Origin: Pseudoalteromonas spongiae UST010723-006
Lineage (GTDB): Bacteria; Pseudomonadota; Gammaproteobacteria; Enterobacterales; Alteromonadaceae
DNA: 64,000 bases
Direction: 5' to 3'
Assembly (NCBI RefSeq): GCF_000238255.3
Contig: NZ_CP011039.1
Span: 2,157,001-2,221,000 of the forward strand
Shown here piece by piece: positions 47,389-57,084 of this stretch (the stretch's first letter is position 1; every line of letters begins with the position of its first letter). Below the pieces are notes generated by a model. It ran no database searches. It worked only from the letters and a program-made list of their open reading frames with translations, and was not told the origin of the DNA. The position numbers and the translations under genes are program-made.

Positions 47389-49008
47389 TTACTTTGCGAT
47401 GCTTGCAGTGCCTTCAACGCTTAGTTGCTTTGATTTATCGAGTGACCAAATACTCTCTTGGTCACCAAAGTAAGCGCGTTTTTCAAGACGTTGATATGCT
47501 TTAAAGTAAACAAATGCCGTTATTAATGCGCATACTTCGAGCGTTATTTGCGACAATCCAGTTGCCGGCCATAAACCCAATGTGGGGATCACTAATGCAA
47601 TAATCGACGTTAGCGGCACCCAAAGGCAGGCAATAATGCTCAATTTAATCAATACCATTGCGGCGCTCGTTGCACCTTTGTAAAAACTAAAACACAGCGC
47701 ACCAATAAAGCAGCTGTAGTAAACCCACATATACGCCACATTAATGTTAATGCTGCCAATGCTCAACCATTTGGTGGCCGCAAAACAGCTTATTACACCA
47801 AGTAATGACCCCAAACACACACCAACAGTTAGGTTTGCCATAAAGCAAACCGACTTTGTTTGCCCACCTTGCTTTTGGCGACGTTTTTCAAGCCATAACA
47901 AGTTGCCTGTGTAAAACAACAACGCACCCGCTAAGCCCATAATAAAGTAAAGCCAGCGTCCAAAATTGCCACCATAGCTGCCAAAATGCAGAGCAAAGAA
48001 CGTACTTACGGCACTGCCCCAAACACCTTGATCGCCGTTTGCGACACTGCTGGTTTGTATTTCAAGTGTATACGGGTGCATAAAAATAAAATCGTTATTT
48101 GGTCCTCGCATAACTTGATTTTCATTAACCAAAGAAACAGCCGCATTGGCGCGTGTACCGCTTAAACCCGACAAGCGAATTTCACTCACAGAATAACCGG
48201 GGGCATATGCCTTAGCCTTATTTATGTAATCTGATAAAGTCGGTAATTCAGCCAAGGAATATTCCACCTTGCTTGGAGGATCAGATGGAAACATAGGCTT
48301 ATCGCCATATACTTTTGAAAGTCCCGCATACAAAAAATCGTGAAACGCAAACACCACCACAGTGAATGCAATAATGATATGAAAAGGTAAACTCGCGATG
48401 CCGACTAAATTATGGGTGTCTAGCCAAAAGCGGCTCGCGCCTTTTTTTGTGCGCAGTGCGAAAAAGCTTTTAGTTAATGTAGGCAATAAAAAAATCACCC
48501 CAGACACTAAGGCAACAAAATATAAAAATGCAGCGAAACCCATTATAAACTCACCAAGGATATGGTGCCCTGCTACATCGCCTAAAATACCGCCAGTTCT
48601 ATGGAGCATATCAACCAGTGCCGAAAGCTCATTTACATTAGCATCTTGTGTGATTATCTCGCCATTTTGATCAACACTGGCATTAACCACTTTGTCATCA
48701 AGCCGTAAACCGCGGCCTTGACCTTGGCTATACCATTGAAATGGCGAATGAGCCTCATCAAAACGTATAGTAAGTTCTTTTTGTGCTTGCTCGTGCTGCG
48801 CTAAAAGCTTTGGAAGTGCCGACTCAATTTTTGAAAACTCGACTTGTTCAAGCTTTACACTTGGTGGTGTGCCCCAATCATCAATGGCCATTCGAAACAT
48901 AGTAATGCTGCCAGCAAAAAAACCAATAAATAAAAACAGCCCTGCAATAATGCCCGTCCATGTATGAACGTTTTGATAAACCCTTAAAATATAACTTCTT
49001 ACTTTCAT
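47389..49008 (-). CDS. PepSY-associated membrane protein (iron uptake/reductase type)
   Basis: 539 residues from ATG 49008, chosen because AAGGAG lies 6 bases upstream and its ATGA overlaps the stop of the DUF3649 gene. A TTG 24 bases earlier is disfavoured. Membrane helices include TWTGIIAGLFLFIGFFAGSI and four or more C-terminal ones. Periplasmic PepSY-like segments lie between helix pairs, and His residues (VHTWTG, MLHRTGG, LHFGSYGG) recall haem-binding positions of PepSY_TM proteins. These accompany siderophore receptors and are thought to reduce or release ferric siderophores in the periplasm. Last gene of a three-gene operon. Confidence 0.9.
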   Translation of the reverse strand: MKVRSYILRVYQNVHTWTGIIAGLFLFIGFFAGSITMFRMAIDDWGTPPSVKLEQVEFSKIESALPKLLAQHEQAQKELTIRFDEAHSPFQWYSQGQGRGLRLDDKVVNASVDQNGEIITQDANVNELSALVDMLHRTGGILGDVAGHHILGEFIMGFAAFLYFVALVSGVIFLLPTLTKSFFALRTKKGASRFWLDTHNLVGIASLPFHIIIAFTVVVFAFHDFLYAGLSKVYGDKPMFPSDPPSKVEYSLAELPTLSDYINKAKAYAPGYSVSEIRLSGLSGTRANAAVSLVNENQVMRGPNNDFIFMHPYTLEIQTSSVANGDQGVWGSAVSTFFALHFGSYGGNFGRWLYFIMGLAGALLFYTGNLLWLEKRRQKQGGQTKSVCFMANLTVGVCLGSLLGVISCFAATKWLSIGSININVAYMWVYYSCFIGALCFSFYKGATSAAMVLIKLSIIACLWVPLTSIIALVIPTLGLWPATGLSQITLEVCALITAFVYFKAYQRLEKRAYFGDQESIWSLDKSKQLSVEGTASIAK

Positions 49009-49331
49009 AGCGTACTCCTTAGCAATACCCAAACGCTATAAATAAACACATTCGCTAGGCCTAGTTTAAGCCAAGCTACTTTGCCACTTTTGAATAAGTA
49101 CACAAAGGCAATAACACACAACCAAATTGGCGTAATTAACCACATATTAAATTGCACACGCCACAATGCGCGCTCGTTTGATAAGCTTGTTGTCAGATTA
49201 TCAGGGCCAAACCATGCAAAAAGTGCTACCAGCCCATAACTTAAGAAAAGCCCCAATATCACGCCCGCCAGTGTTTTTGACCACCAGTCAGGCTGAATCT
49301 TATTTTGCTGCCGACTAAGTTGTTCACTCAC
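49005..49331 (-). CDS. DUF3649 membrane protein
   Basis: 108 residues with three predicted helices (LAGVILGLFLSYGLVALFAWFG; FNMWLITPIWLCVIAFVYLF; LGLANVFIYSVWVLL). The pattern ERALWRVQFNMWLITPIWLCV fits DUF3649, a small family linked to iron acquisition. Coupled at both ends by 4-base overlaps to DUF3325 and the PepSY gene. Likely a subunit of the same inner-membrane complex. Confidence 0.82.
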   Translation of the reverse strand: MSEQLSRQQNKIQPDWWSKTLAGVILGLFLSYGLVALFAWFGPDNLTTSLSNERALWRVQFNMWLITPIWLCVIAFVYLFKSGKVAWLKLGLANVFIYSVWVLLRSTL

Positions 49332-49606
49332 GTTTTATTCCCCTTTAAAAATAACGCCATCAATGGCAAAGCAATCACACACAGCATAATCACCATCAGG
49401 CCAATAAATAGCGAGGCACTAACAGCGTATTTAGCTGCCATTAGCACAAAAGCAAATAGCAACATAAGGTAGGCGATTGGACGCAATTTTTTTGCAAGCG
49501 GTTTAACACGTAGTAGCTGATGTTTATTTGATAAATACAACAAGCCAACTGCAAACAACATGATTGTTGCAGGCAACACAATAAAATAACTCATTAAACG
49601 CCCCAT
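49328..49606 (-). CDS. DUF3325-like membrane protein
   Basis: 92 residues from the first ATG; the second ATG (49594), with GGGGCG upstream, may be the true start. Three helices (FIVLPATIMLFAVGLLYLS; IAYLMLLFAFVLMAAKYA; ASLFIGLMVIMLCVIALPLMALFL). The layout and the neighbouring DUF3649, PepSY and TonB receptor genes fit DUF3325, a small partner in iron-uptake loci. First gene of the operon. Confidence 0.75.
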   Translation of the reverse strand: MGRLMSYFIVLPATIMLFAVGLLYLSNKHQLLRVKPLAKKLRPIAYLMLLFAFVLMAAKYAVSASLFIGLMVIMLCVIALPLMALFLKGNKT

Positions 49607-49643
49607 TAAACTAGTCTAAAAATTAAGTAAATTTAAATTGATG

Positions 49644-49658
49644 TGATAATTATTTGCA
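49644..49658. promoter_or_regulatory. Fur-box-like site between divergent iron genes
   Basis: TGATAAT-T-ATTTGCA matches 12 of 14 specified positions of the 7-1-7 Fur consensus (TGATAAT-N-ATTATCA). It lies between the DUF3325 operon and the TonB receptor, placed to control both. Confidence 0.6.
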
Positions 49659-49716
49659 TTTAGAATTCAATCCGTATTCATAATACTATTAATATCTTAC
49701 AAAGGAAATCCCACAA

Positions 49717-51777
49717 ATGCCTACAGCAAAGTCAATTGCTAGTTTTAAACTTAGTACCCTTAAGTTAGTTATTTCAGCAAGTTTATATTCCGGCTTCACC
49801 ATTGCAGAAGATGAGCAAGAATTAGAATCAATCGAAAAAATCATTGTGATTGGTGAAAAAGCCGACCGCACCTTAAAAGACACTGCATCTAGTGTGTCTG
49901 TTATTACCGAAGAAACGCTGCGTTCAATACAAAACATTACGGTCAGTCAGGCGGTATCTGAAATTCCAAATGTGGTTACATTAACTGGTGCAGTGCCTGA
50001 TATTCGAGGTGTATCTGGTAACGGCTCAGCAAGTGGCTTTAATGGCGTAACTGGCGGGGCTCGTGCTCGCGTTTCAACATTAATTGACGGCGTTGCCGAG
50101 CCCTTTATGGCTGATTTAACGGGTGATAGTGGTATTTGGGACGTTGAACAAATTGAAGTATTTCGTGGTCCGCAGTCTACCAGTAATGGCCGTAACAGCT
50201 TAGGTGGCTTAATTTACATTAAAACCAAAGATCCTAGCTACGATTGGGAAGGTGCAGCACGGGTTGGCTATCGCAACCAAGATCAATATGTTGATACGTC
50301 AGTTATGGCTTCCGGTCCATTAATCGACGAACAGCTTGCGTTTCGTTTTACAGGCCAGTTACTGAGCGGTGAATCGTACGATAACAGCGTAATTTATGAA
50401 GACCACGATCCAACATTTGATTTAGACGAACTTAAAACAACACGGCTAAAAGCAAAATTACTGTGGGAACCATCAGCATTAGATGATTTTTCAGCATTGT
50501 TAACCATTTCAGATAACAGTGAAAAAGGCGATACCGGCCGTAAATATTTTAAAGCTGCTAATCCTTGGGATTATATTCCTACAGGTCAACGTTATATGGA
50601 TACAGACAGCACAACAGTAAGCGCTAAGTTTGACTATAAAGCATCAAATAATATTGCATTTGATCTATTAATTGCGGGCATGGATTATCAATGGGGCTTT
50701 GAGACTTATGATTCAAAAGTTGAAGACCGTCAAATACTTACAACCGAAGAACAAAACCTTACTATCGACGGCAAGATGCGCTTTGGGTTAAACAATGATG
50801 CGCTTTATGGTTTTGTTGGACTAGCCTATTTTGAGCGTGAACAAGATTATGAGAGTGTTGGCGGGTCAGAATATCATGGCCATGATGAAAGTGACTCTAA
50901 AGCCATTTATGGTGAAGTGAGCTATATTTTTGCTGATGACTTTACTCTGATTGCAGGCGGTCGTGTGGAAAAAGAATCACAGTATCGCGATTATTTTGGG
51001 AAAAAGCTATCGGTACTTGACCAAGACAACACCATTACTCTGCCAAAACTGGTACTGCAATACGCCATTTCAGATGCGACAACAGCAACAGTGAGCGCAC
51101 GTAAAGGCTATAACTCAGCGGGCGGTGCACTCGATTGGTTTGCGGGTGAATACTATTATTATGATTCTGAATCGGTTAATACCTTTGAAACAGGTATTCG
51201 CTCTAGCCTAAATAATGGCAATATTAACGTAAGCGCTAACCTTTTCTACAATGACTATTCAGATTACCAAGCAACTAATTTACAGCGCCGTATTTCAAAT
51301 ATCGACTCGGTCGTTACATACGGTTTAGAAACCGAAATAAGCGCGATGGTAACGCAAGATCTTCGCTTAAACGCAGGCCTTGGCTTAATGAACTCAGAAA
51401 TAAAAGATGATAGTCCAGGATACGAAAGCATTAATGGTAACGAACTCAGTTCAGCACCCGGTATTACAGCCAACTTAGGCGCAAGTTACTGGTTTACCGA
51501 TGCCTTATCTGCCAAAGCATCCATTTCATTTGTTGATGATTATTACGGTGAAACATCAAATACAGAGGAACGTATCGCAGGCGATTACACGGTAGCACGT
51601 GTCTCGCTTAACTACGAGCTTGAAAACTGGATCATCAATGCGTTTATCAATAACTTAACTGATGAAAAAGCGGTTACGGTTTACCAACCAGTTCAACCCG
51701 GTGGCCGTTTACCCGATGGTTATGCCGCGGTTGTTGACCCGCGTACATTTGGTGGCTCAATCACGTATCGCTTCTAA
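49717..51777 (+). CDS. TonB-dependent receptor (siderophore/iron type)
   Basis: 686 residues with a leader (about residues 1-29, VISASLYSGFTIA). The TonB-box-like region ESIEKIIVIGEK is followed by a plug domain (about 45-165; LKDTASSVSVITEETL, VEQIEVFRGPQSTSNGRNSLGGLIYIKT). A 22-strand barrel follows, ending SITYRF with the terminal Phe. The divergent PepSY/DUF3649/DUF3325 operon and a Fur-like box point to ferric-siderophore uptake. The exact ligand cannot be read. It is followed by a strong terminator. Confidence 0.93.
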   Translation: MPTAKSIASFKLSTLKLVISASLYSGFTIAEDEQELESIEKIIVIGEKADRTLKDTASSVSVITEETLRSIQNITVSQAVSEIPNVVTLTGAVPDIRGVSGNGSASGFNGVTGGARARVSTLIDGVAEPFMADLTGDSGIWDVEQIEVFRGPQSTSNGRNSLGGLIYIKTKDPSYDWEGAARVGYRNQDQYVDTSVMASGPLIDEQLAFRFTGQLLSGESYDNSVIYEDHDPTFDLDELKTTRLKAKLLWEPSALDDFSALLTISDNSEKGDTGRKYFKAANPWDYIPTGQRYMDTDSTTVSAKFDYKASNNIAFDLLIAGMDYQWGFETYDSKVEDRQILTTEEQNLTIDGKMRFGLNNDALYGFVGLAYFEREQDYESVGGSEYHGHDESDSKAIYGEVSYIFADDFTLIAGGRVEKESQYRDYFGKKLSVLDQDNTITLPKLVLQYAISDATTATVSARKGYNSAGGALDWFAGEYYYYDSESVNTFETGIRSSLNNGNINVSANLFYNDYSDYQATNLQRRISNIDSVVTYGLETEISAMVTQDLRLNAGLGLMNSEIKDDSPGYESINGNELSSAPGITANLGASYWFTDALSAKASISFVDDYYGETSNTEERIAGDYTVARVSLNYELENWIINAFINNLTDEKAVTVYQPVQPGGRLPDGYAAVVDPRTFGGSITYRF

Positions 51778-51790
51778 TAAAAATAACCAT

Positions 51791-51819
51791 AAAAAACCCC
51801 GCAGTTGCGGGGTTTTTTT
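51791..51819. terminator. Bidirectional terminator between TonB receptor and pomB
   Basis: AAAAAACCCCGCA, loop of two, TGCGGGGTTTTTT. T runs on both sides serve both convergent transcripts. Confidence 0.92.
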
Positions 51820-51843
51820 ATTGAAAACGTTGACCTTTGTGGT

Positions 51844-52761
51844 CTAATTGGACTGCAAATCAATTGGTGTCGATTCTTTAGCCTTACCTTGCATAATCGA
51901 TATTTCAACCCGACGGTTGCGGCGACGCGACTCTTCATCAACATTCGGCTCTAATGGTCTGGTATCTGCTCGACCAATTACCACCATGCGACCTTTGTCA
52001 AACGACGGTACTTTTTGCATTTCCGTTGCTACCGCAACAGCGCGCTTAGCAGAAAGGTCCCAATTATTAGTGTAAAGTTCGTTGCTCACTTGAAAATCAT
52101 CGGTATGACCCGATACCGTAATTTCGCCGGGCACATCATTTAGTAATGCCGCTATTTCTTGAATAATTGGCTTAAACTGTGGTTGTAAAAATGCACTACC
52201 CGATGGAAACGAGCCATTTTCCCGAATACGGATCACAATTTGCTGACCGAGCGATTCTAATTCAATTGCGCCATCAATAATTTGTTGCTCCAGCTGCTGC
52301 GCGATTTTTTTAAGTAGCTCGTTGGTTTTTTCTTGCTGCGCTTCGCTGGCGGTTTGTTTAGAGGTACTTGCCGATTCGCCACCTCTGCGATTACCGCGTT
52401 GCTCTTGTCTGCCACCTGCACTGTCCTCTTCACCAGCTTGAAATTCAAGCATTTGCTGAGTCATCTCGACAGTTTGCTGCTGAATTGTTTCTATCGGCGT
52501 TGGGTCGGGCTTACCTGGACGAAACTCCATAGCAATTACGCTAGTACCTTTTGGAATATCTTTAACTTCAATCTTATTTTGTACACCAAATGCAAACTTC
52601 ATCGAGCCTGCAATCTGCTTAAACTTCAGTACATCCATTTCTGAGAAAGCTAATAACAATACAAAGAAGCACATTAATAGCGACATTAAATCAGCAAAGG
52701 TGCCCATCCACGCCGGTAATCCGGGAGGCGGGCATTTACACTCTTCTGCTTCGTCCGACAT
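51844..52761 (-). CDS. pomB: Na+-type flagellar stator protein PomB
   Basis: 305 residues. A single membrane helix (WMGTFADLMSLLMCFFVLLLAFSEM) carries Asp24, the ion-binding residue of the stator, at the same number as in Vibrio PomB. A long Gln-rich linker follows (about 85-155). The OmpA-like peptidoglycan-binding domain at the C-terminus has VSGHTDDFQVSNELYTNNWDLSAKRA and RRNRRVEISI. With PomA it anchors to the wall and drives the flagellar motor with sodium ions; sodium specificity is inferred from PomB-like features. It follows pomA by 3 bases. Confidence 0.95.
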   Translation of the reverse strand: MSDEAEECKCPPPGLPAWMGTFADLMSLLMCFFVLLLAFSEMDVLKFKQIAGSMKFAFGVQNKIEVKDIPKGTSVIAMEFRPGKPDPTPIETIQQQTVEMTQQMLEFQAGEEDSAGGRQEQRGNRRGGESASTSKQTASEAQQEKTNELLKKIAQQLEQQIIDGAIELESLGQQIVIRIRENGSFPSGSAFLQPQFKPIIQEIAALLNDVPGEITVSGHTDDFQVSNELYTNNWDLSAKRAVAVATEMQKVPSFDKGRMVVIGRADTRPLEPNVDEESRRRNRRVEISIMQGKAKESTPIDLQSN

Positions 52762-52764
52762 CGT

Positions 52765-53526
52765 CTACCCCTCAGTATCCACTTGGCGTTTAGACTCTGC
52801 TAAATAGTTTTTCAAAATACCTTCGATCACTTTTGGATTTTGGCCATCTTGAATACCTAAAATAGCGTCTAAAATTAAGCGCTGATTGAGTTGCTCTTCG
52901 TCTTTGCGGTTTTCTAATTTAGCTTGAATTGGAATGGCAATTACGTTCGCAAGGAATGCACCATAAAGTGTTGTAAGTAAGGCAACCGCCATCGCAGGAC
53001 CGATGGCTTTGGGGTCATCCATGTTCGATAACATGGCTACCAGGCCAATCAAGGTACCAATCATGCCCATCGCAGGCGCAACATCACCCAGTGCTTTAAA
53101 TAATCCAGCACCAGCTTCATGACGTGTTGTGGTTAAACTTATATCTTTTTGCAATGTGGCACGCACTACATCAGCGTCATGGCCATCCACAAGCATATCA
53201 ATGCCTTTACGCATAAAAGGGTTAGGGATATCAGCTTCTTCTAGTGCTAAAAAGCCGCCTTTACGGGCTGCATCTGCCAGCTCTACTGATTTTTCAATAA
53301 GTTCTTCAGGCGCTTCAATTTTAAACATAAAGGCCTTACCGGCGACTTTACCTATGCCAAAAAATTGCCCCATAGTGTAGTTAGAGAGTACAACAAATAA
53401 TGAACCACAAAATACAATGAGTACTGAGGGCACATCGACAAACATGCCAATATCACCACCCATGACCATTGCCATCACAATGAAACCGATTGCACCGACA
53501 ATGCCTATAACCGTTGCTAAATCCAC
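52765..53526 (-). CDS. pomA: Flagellar stator protein PomA
   Basis: 253 residues, four membrane helices, MotA/TolQ/ExbB family. The N-terminus MDLATVIGIVGAIGFIVMAMVMGGDIGMFVDVPS is PomA-like. The cytoplasmic loop has charged residues that contact the rotor (VELADAARKGGFLALE, MRKGIDMLVDGHD). C-terminal helices are GVAPAMGMIGT-like (LGDVAPAMGMIGTLIGLVAML) and AVALLTTLYGAFLANVIAIP. First gene of pomAB. No other flagellar genes are nearby, as is usual for pomAB beside xseB. Confidence 0.96.
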   Translation of the reverse strand: MDLATVIGIVGAIGFIVMAMVMGGDIGMFVDVPSVLIVFCGSLFVVLSNYTMGQFFGIGKVAGKAFMFKIEAPEELIEKSVELADAARKGGFLALEEADIPNPFMRKGIDMLVDGHDADVVRATLQKDISLTTTRHEAGAGLFKALGDVAPAMGMIGTLIGLVAMLSNMDDPKAIGPAMAVALLTTLYGAFLANVIAIPIQAKLENRKDEEQLNQRLILDAILGIQDGQNPKVIEGILKNYLAESKRQVDTEG

Positions 53527-53636
53527 TTTGACTCCCAGTTGTAATACTTATAAACCAAGTTTGGGTTTTAAATTTGAGGCTCAATATGCTTGCGTGAAGA
53601 CAAGATACCGTAACTATTATAATAATTTACTTTTAT

Positions 53637-53663
53637 TTATCGGCAAGCGCTAGCAAAGTATTA
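53637..53663 (-). promoter_or_regulatory. Candidate sigma-28 (FliA) promoter of pomAB
   Basis: Read leftward, TAATACTT (53663-53656), 11-base spacer, GCCGATAA (53644-53637). The -10 element is perfect for FliA; the -35 matches 5 of 8. The expected start is ~105 bases before pomA. The remainder of the 53527-53945 spacer shows no gene; it must also hold the xseB promoter, which I could not single out. Confidence 0.5.
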
Positions 53664-53945
53664 GTAATTTATTTTGCACACATCAACTTAGCTTTCAATA
53701 AAAACAGTGACATGATATCAGCCCCAGACAGAATCACCTTAATACTGCTAGCAATAAAGTTTAGCTGCATTTATGACAAATTTATGCGCGCTAACCCAAC
53801 CTTTAACAAATTAATTTAGCTCAAATAGGAGTAAAACAAAGCGTTAAAGCACATTCGTTAGGATATTTAGCAAGTTAAATTGAATTAGCGCGGCAATAAC
53901 CATAAAATTAGCCAATTCTTTTTTACTTTGCGTGGCAGGTAACTT

Positions 53946-54179
53946 ATGGCGAGCAAAAAGCCTGAAAATTTAAGCTTCGAAGAAGCCATTTCAGAACTTT
54001 CAACAATTGTAACTGAAATGGAACACGGTGATTTGCCTCTCGAAACAGCGTTAAAGCAATTTGAGCGTGGTATTGCCCTCGCCTCGGCTTCATCACAAAA
54101 GCTTGAGCAAGCACAACAAAAAGTGCAAATCTTGATGGGGCAAAATGACAATGCCCAACTTGTGGATTTTAACCAATAG
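53946..54179 (+). CDS. xseB: Exodeoxyribonuclease VII small subunit
   Basis: 77 residues: LSFEEAISELSTIVTEMEHGDLPLETALKQFERGIALASASSQKLEQAQQKVQIL is the typical two-helix XseB. With XseA it degrades single-stranded DNA to oligonucleotides. First gene of the conserved xseB-ispA-dxs operon. Confidence 0.96.
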   Translation: MASKKPENLSFEEAISELSTIVTEMEHGDLPLETALKQFERGIALASASSQKLEQAQQKVQILMGQNDNAQLVDFNQ

Positions 54180-54187
54180 GCGTTCAA

Positions 54188-55078
54188 TTGAATTCTGTCG
54201 ACTCTATAATCTCTGCGTATTTGCCGCGCATTGAAGAAAATTTGAGTGCGCTGATCCCAGCGTCACATCACACGGATGAAAAACTCGTAGCCGCATGTCG
54301 CTACAGTTTATTAAATGGTGGAAAACGTTTACGACCGATTTTGGTTTACCTAACAGGTGAATTATTTAACGCCGACAACGCCGATCTAGACCGAATTGCA
54401 TGTGCAATTGAGTGTATTCATAGCTATTCGTTAGTGCACGATGACCTGCCGGCGATGGATGATGATGAACTGCGCCGCGGCAGACCGACATGTCACATAG
54501 CTTACGATGAAGCGACTGCAATTTTAGTAGGCGATGCACTACAGTGTTTAGCATTTGAAACCATTACTGAATCTCAATTCAATTGCACTACTGTTAACAA
54601 CCAGCTAAAAATCGTGAACACCCTCGCCAATGCGTCTGGGTTATTGGGTATGTGTGGCGGACAAGCACTTGATATTGCGGCAACTGATTCGGTAATTACC
54701 CTAACTCAACTTGAGCAAGTACATAAATTAAAAACCGGTGCACTGCTAAAATCGGCAATAAAGATGGGCGCTCTTGCCGGTAATGCCAACGAATTAGAAA
54801 TTGCGGCACTAGCACGCTATGCTGAAGCAATTGGCCTTGCATTCCAAGTTCAAGACGACATTCTTGATGTTGAAGGTGATACGCACACCTTAGGTAAACC
54901 ACAAGGGTCAGACATCGAAGCCAACAAAGCAACCTACCCTGCTTTACTAGGCATTGAAGGCGCGAAAGAGAAAGCGCAAAATCTTGTGAACCAAGCAATT
55001 GACGCTTTGTCTGAAATAGATGCCGATACAGGTCGACTCAAAGCGATTGCAGAATATATAATTGCTAGAGATCACTGA
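54188..55078 (+). CDS. ispA: Farnesyl diphosphate synthase
   Basis: 296 residues from a TTG start, 8 bases after xseB. Both Asp-rich motifs are present: DDLPAMDDDELRRG and, in the second, QVQDDILDVEGD. KRLRPILVYL and GKPQGSDIEANKATYPALLG complete the IspA pattern. It condenses IPP with DMAPP and GPP to farnesyl diphosphate for quinone and undecaprenyl synthesis. The residue pattern before the first motif (ECIHSYSLVHDDLPAMDDD) fits FPP chain length. No other start codon in frame is nearer the conserved N-terminus. Confidence 0.95.
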   Translation: MNSVDSIISAYLPRIEENLSALIPASHHTDEKLVAACRYSLLNGGKRLRPILVYLTGELFNADNADLDRIACAIECIHSYSLVHDDLPAMDDDELRRGRPTCHIAYDEATAILVGDALQCLAFETITESQFNCTTVNNQLKIVNTLANASGLLGMCGGQALDIAATDSVITLTQLEQVHKLKTGALLKSAIKMGALAGNANELEIAALARYAEAIGLAFQVQDDILDVEGDTHTLGKPQGSDIEANKATYPALLGIEGAKEKAQNLVNQAIDALSEIDADTGRLKAIAEYIIARDH

Positions 55079-55147
55079 TCCCTAGTGCGCCAAATAAGCG
55101 ATAACAATAAATTGGCGACTCATTTTTAGGATAGAATTTAAAACATC

Positions 55148-57013
55148 ATGACATTTGATAGTAGCAAGTATCCATTATTAAGCTTAGCGAATACGCCAGA
55201 GCAACTGCGTGAAATACCGCAGCAAAACTTGGCTGAGCTAAGCGATGAACTGAGAGAGTACTTACTTAACTCGGTATCACAAAGTAGTGGGCACCTCGCC
55301 TCAGGTCTTGGCACCGTTGAGCTAACTGTGGCGTTGCATTACGTATATAACACACCATTTGACCGTTTGATATGGGATGTTGGCCATCAGGCATATCCAC
55401 ATAAAATTTTAACAGGTCGCCGTGAGCAAATGCATACCATTCGCCAAAAAGATGGTTTGCACCCATTCCCTTTCCGTGAAGAAAGTGAATACGATACCTT
55501 TAGCGTAGGTCATTCAAGTACCTCAATTTCTGCGGCACTTGGTATGGCGCTGGCGTCTGAAAAAGAAGGCCAAGACCGTAAAGTTGTTGCCGTTATTGGT
55601 GATGGTGCGATTACTGCGGGTATGGCATTTGAGGCAATGAACCACGCCGGTGACTTAAATCCCGATATGCTGGTTATTCTGAACGACAACGAAATGTCGA
55701 TTTCAGAAAACGTAGGCGCGCTCAACAACCACTTTGCACGTATTCTGTCAGGTAGCTTTTATACCAACATTCGTGAAGGCGGTAAAAAGCTACTGTCAGG
55801 CATGCCACCGGTAAAAGAGCTGGCAAGTCGTATGGAAGAACACCTTAAAGGTATGGTGATCCCAGGTACGTTTTTCGAAGAATTAGGCTTTAACTACATT
55901 GGGCCAATTGATGGCCATGATGTTGGCATGCTAACCGACACCTTACGTAATATGCGTAACTTAAAGGGTCCGCAATTACTTCACGTACGCACGCAAAAAG
56001 GTAAAGGTTATAAACCAGCAGAAGCTGATCCTATTGGCTACCACGGCGTACCAAAGTTTGACCCAAGCGAAACCAGCTTGCCAAAGTCAAAACCGAGCGC
56101 ACCTACTTTCTCAAAAGTATTCGGCGATTGGCTATGCGATATGGCCGCAAAAGACCCGAAACTTATGGCAATTACGCCTGCGATGCGTGAAGGTTCAGGC
56201 ATGGTGCGCTTTTCAAAAGAGTTCCCAAGCCAATATTATGATGCGGCAATTGCCGAACAACACGCGGTAACCTTAGGTGCAGGCTTAGCCTGTGAAGGGC
56301 TTACCCCAGTTGTGGCGATTTACTCAAGCTTTTTGCAACGTGGTTACGATCAACTTATCCACGATGTAGCATTACAAAACCTACCAGTAATGTTTGCCAT
56401 TGACCGTGCAGGCGTGGTGGGTGCAGACGGTGAAACTCACCAAGGTGCATACGATTTAAGCTACATGCGCTGTATTCCAAATATGGTGATCATGGCACCA
56501 AGTGATTTAGACGAATGTCGTCAAATGCTTTACACCGGCCATCTTCATCAAGGACCAAGCGCGGTACGTTACCCTCGTGGCAGCGCAGGCGAAATTATGC
56601 CAAATGATGCGATGAGCGCACTTGAGATTGGTAAAGCTAAGGTTATTCGTGAAGGTAAGGACACAGCAATTTTAAGCTTTGGTACCTTGCTTGACGAAGC
56701 AAAGCAAGTGGCTGCAGCGCTTAACGCGACGCTACTTGATATGCGTTTTGTTAAGCCACTTGACGAAACGGCAATTAAACAGCTTGCAGCTTCTCACAGC
56801 ACCTTAGTTACCCTTGAAGATAACGCGCTTATGGGCGGTGCAGGCTCTGCTGTGAACGAATTTGTAATGGCAGAAAAGTTAAGCATTCCAGTACTTAACT
56901 TAGGCTTACCTGATGTGTTTATTAAACACGGTACGCAGCAAGAGATCCATCAAGAGCTCGGCCTTGACGCTGACGGTATTCAAAAGAGTATCGAAACGTA
57001 CTTAGCCAAATAG
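55148..57013 (+). CDS. dxs: 1-deoxy-D-xylulose-5-phosphate synthase
   Basis: 621 residues, full length. The thiamine-diphosphate site is [18 protein letters not shown] with [15 protein letters not shown]. The transketolase pyrimidine domain has [18 protein letters not shown], and [12 protein letters not shown] is near the N-terminus. It joins pyruvate and glyceraldehyde-3-phosphate, the first step of the MEP isoprenoid pathway, so its product line feeds the adjacent ispA enzyme. Third gene of xseB-ispA-dxs; 69 bases from ispA. Confidence 0.97.
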   Translation: MTFDSSKYPLLSLANTPEQLREIPQQNLAELSDELREYLLNSVSQSSGHLASGLGTVELTVALHYVYNTPFDRLIWDVGHQAYPHKILTGRREQMHTIRQKDGLHPFPFREESEYDTFSVGHSSTSISAALGMALASEKEGQDRKVVAVIGDGAITAGMAFEAMNHAGDLNPDMLVILNDNEMSISENVGALNNHFARILSGSFYTNIREGGKKLLSGMPPVKELASRMEEHLKGMVIPGTFFEELGFNYIGPIDGHDVGMLTDTLRNMRNLKGPQLLHVRTQKGKGYKPAEADPIGYHGVPKFDPSETSLPKSKPSAPTFSKVFGDWLCDMAAKDPKLMAITPAMREGSGMVRFSKEFPSQYYDAAIAEQHAVTLGAGLACEGLTPVVAIYSSFLQRGYDQLIHDVALQNLPVMFAIDRAGVVGADGETHQGAYDLSYMRCIPNMVIMAPSDLDECRQMLYTGHLHQGPSAVRYPRGSAGEIMPNDAMSALEIGKAKVIREGKDTAILSFGTLLDEAKQVAAALNATLLDMRFVKPLDETAIKQLAASHSTLVTLEDNALMGGAGSAVNEFVMAEKLSIPVLNLGLPDVFIKHGTQQEIHQELGLDADGIQKSIETYLAK

Positions 57014-57024
57014 CGCATGCCTTA

Positions 57025-57062
57025 AGAATTCAGGTTTCAGCAACTTACTGAAATCTGAATTC
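57025..57062. terminator. Long hairpin between dxs and the convergent GGDEF gene
   Basis: AGAATTCAGGTTTCAG pairs with CTGAAATCTGAATTCT (one G-T wobble), loop of ~6. No long T run, so it may be a weak terminator or an RNA-stability element. Confidence 0.5.
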
Positions 57063-57084
57063 TAAATCTTTACACTTAACTTTT

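Noticed and set aside
49689..49937. 82-residue minus-strand frame opposite the TonB receptor start
   Set aside because: Fully antisense to the receptor leader and plug, without a ribosome site.
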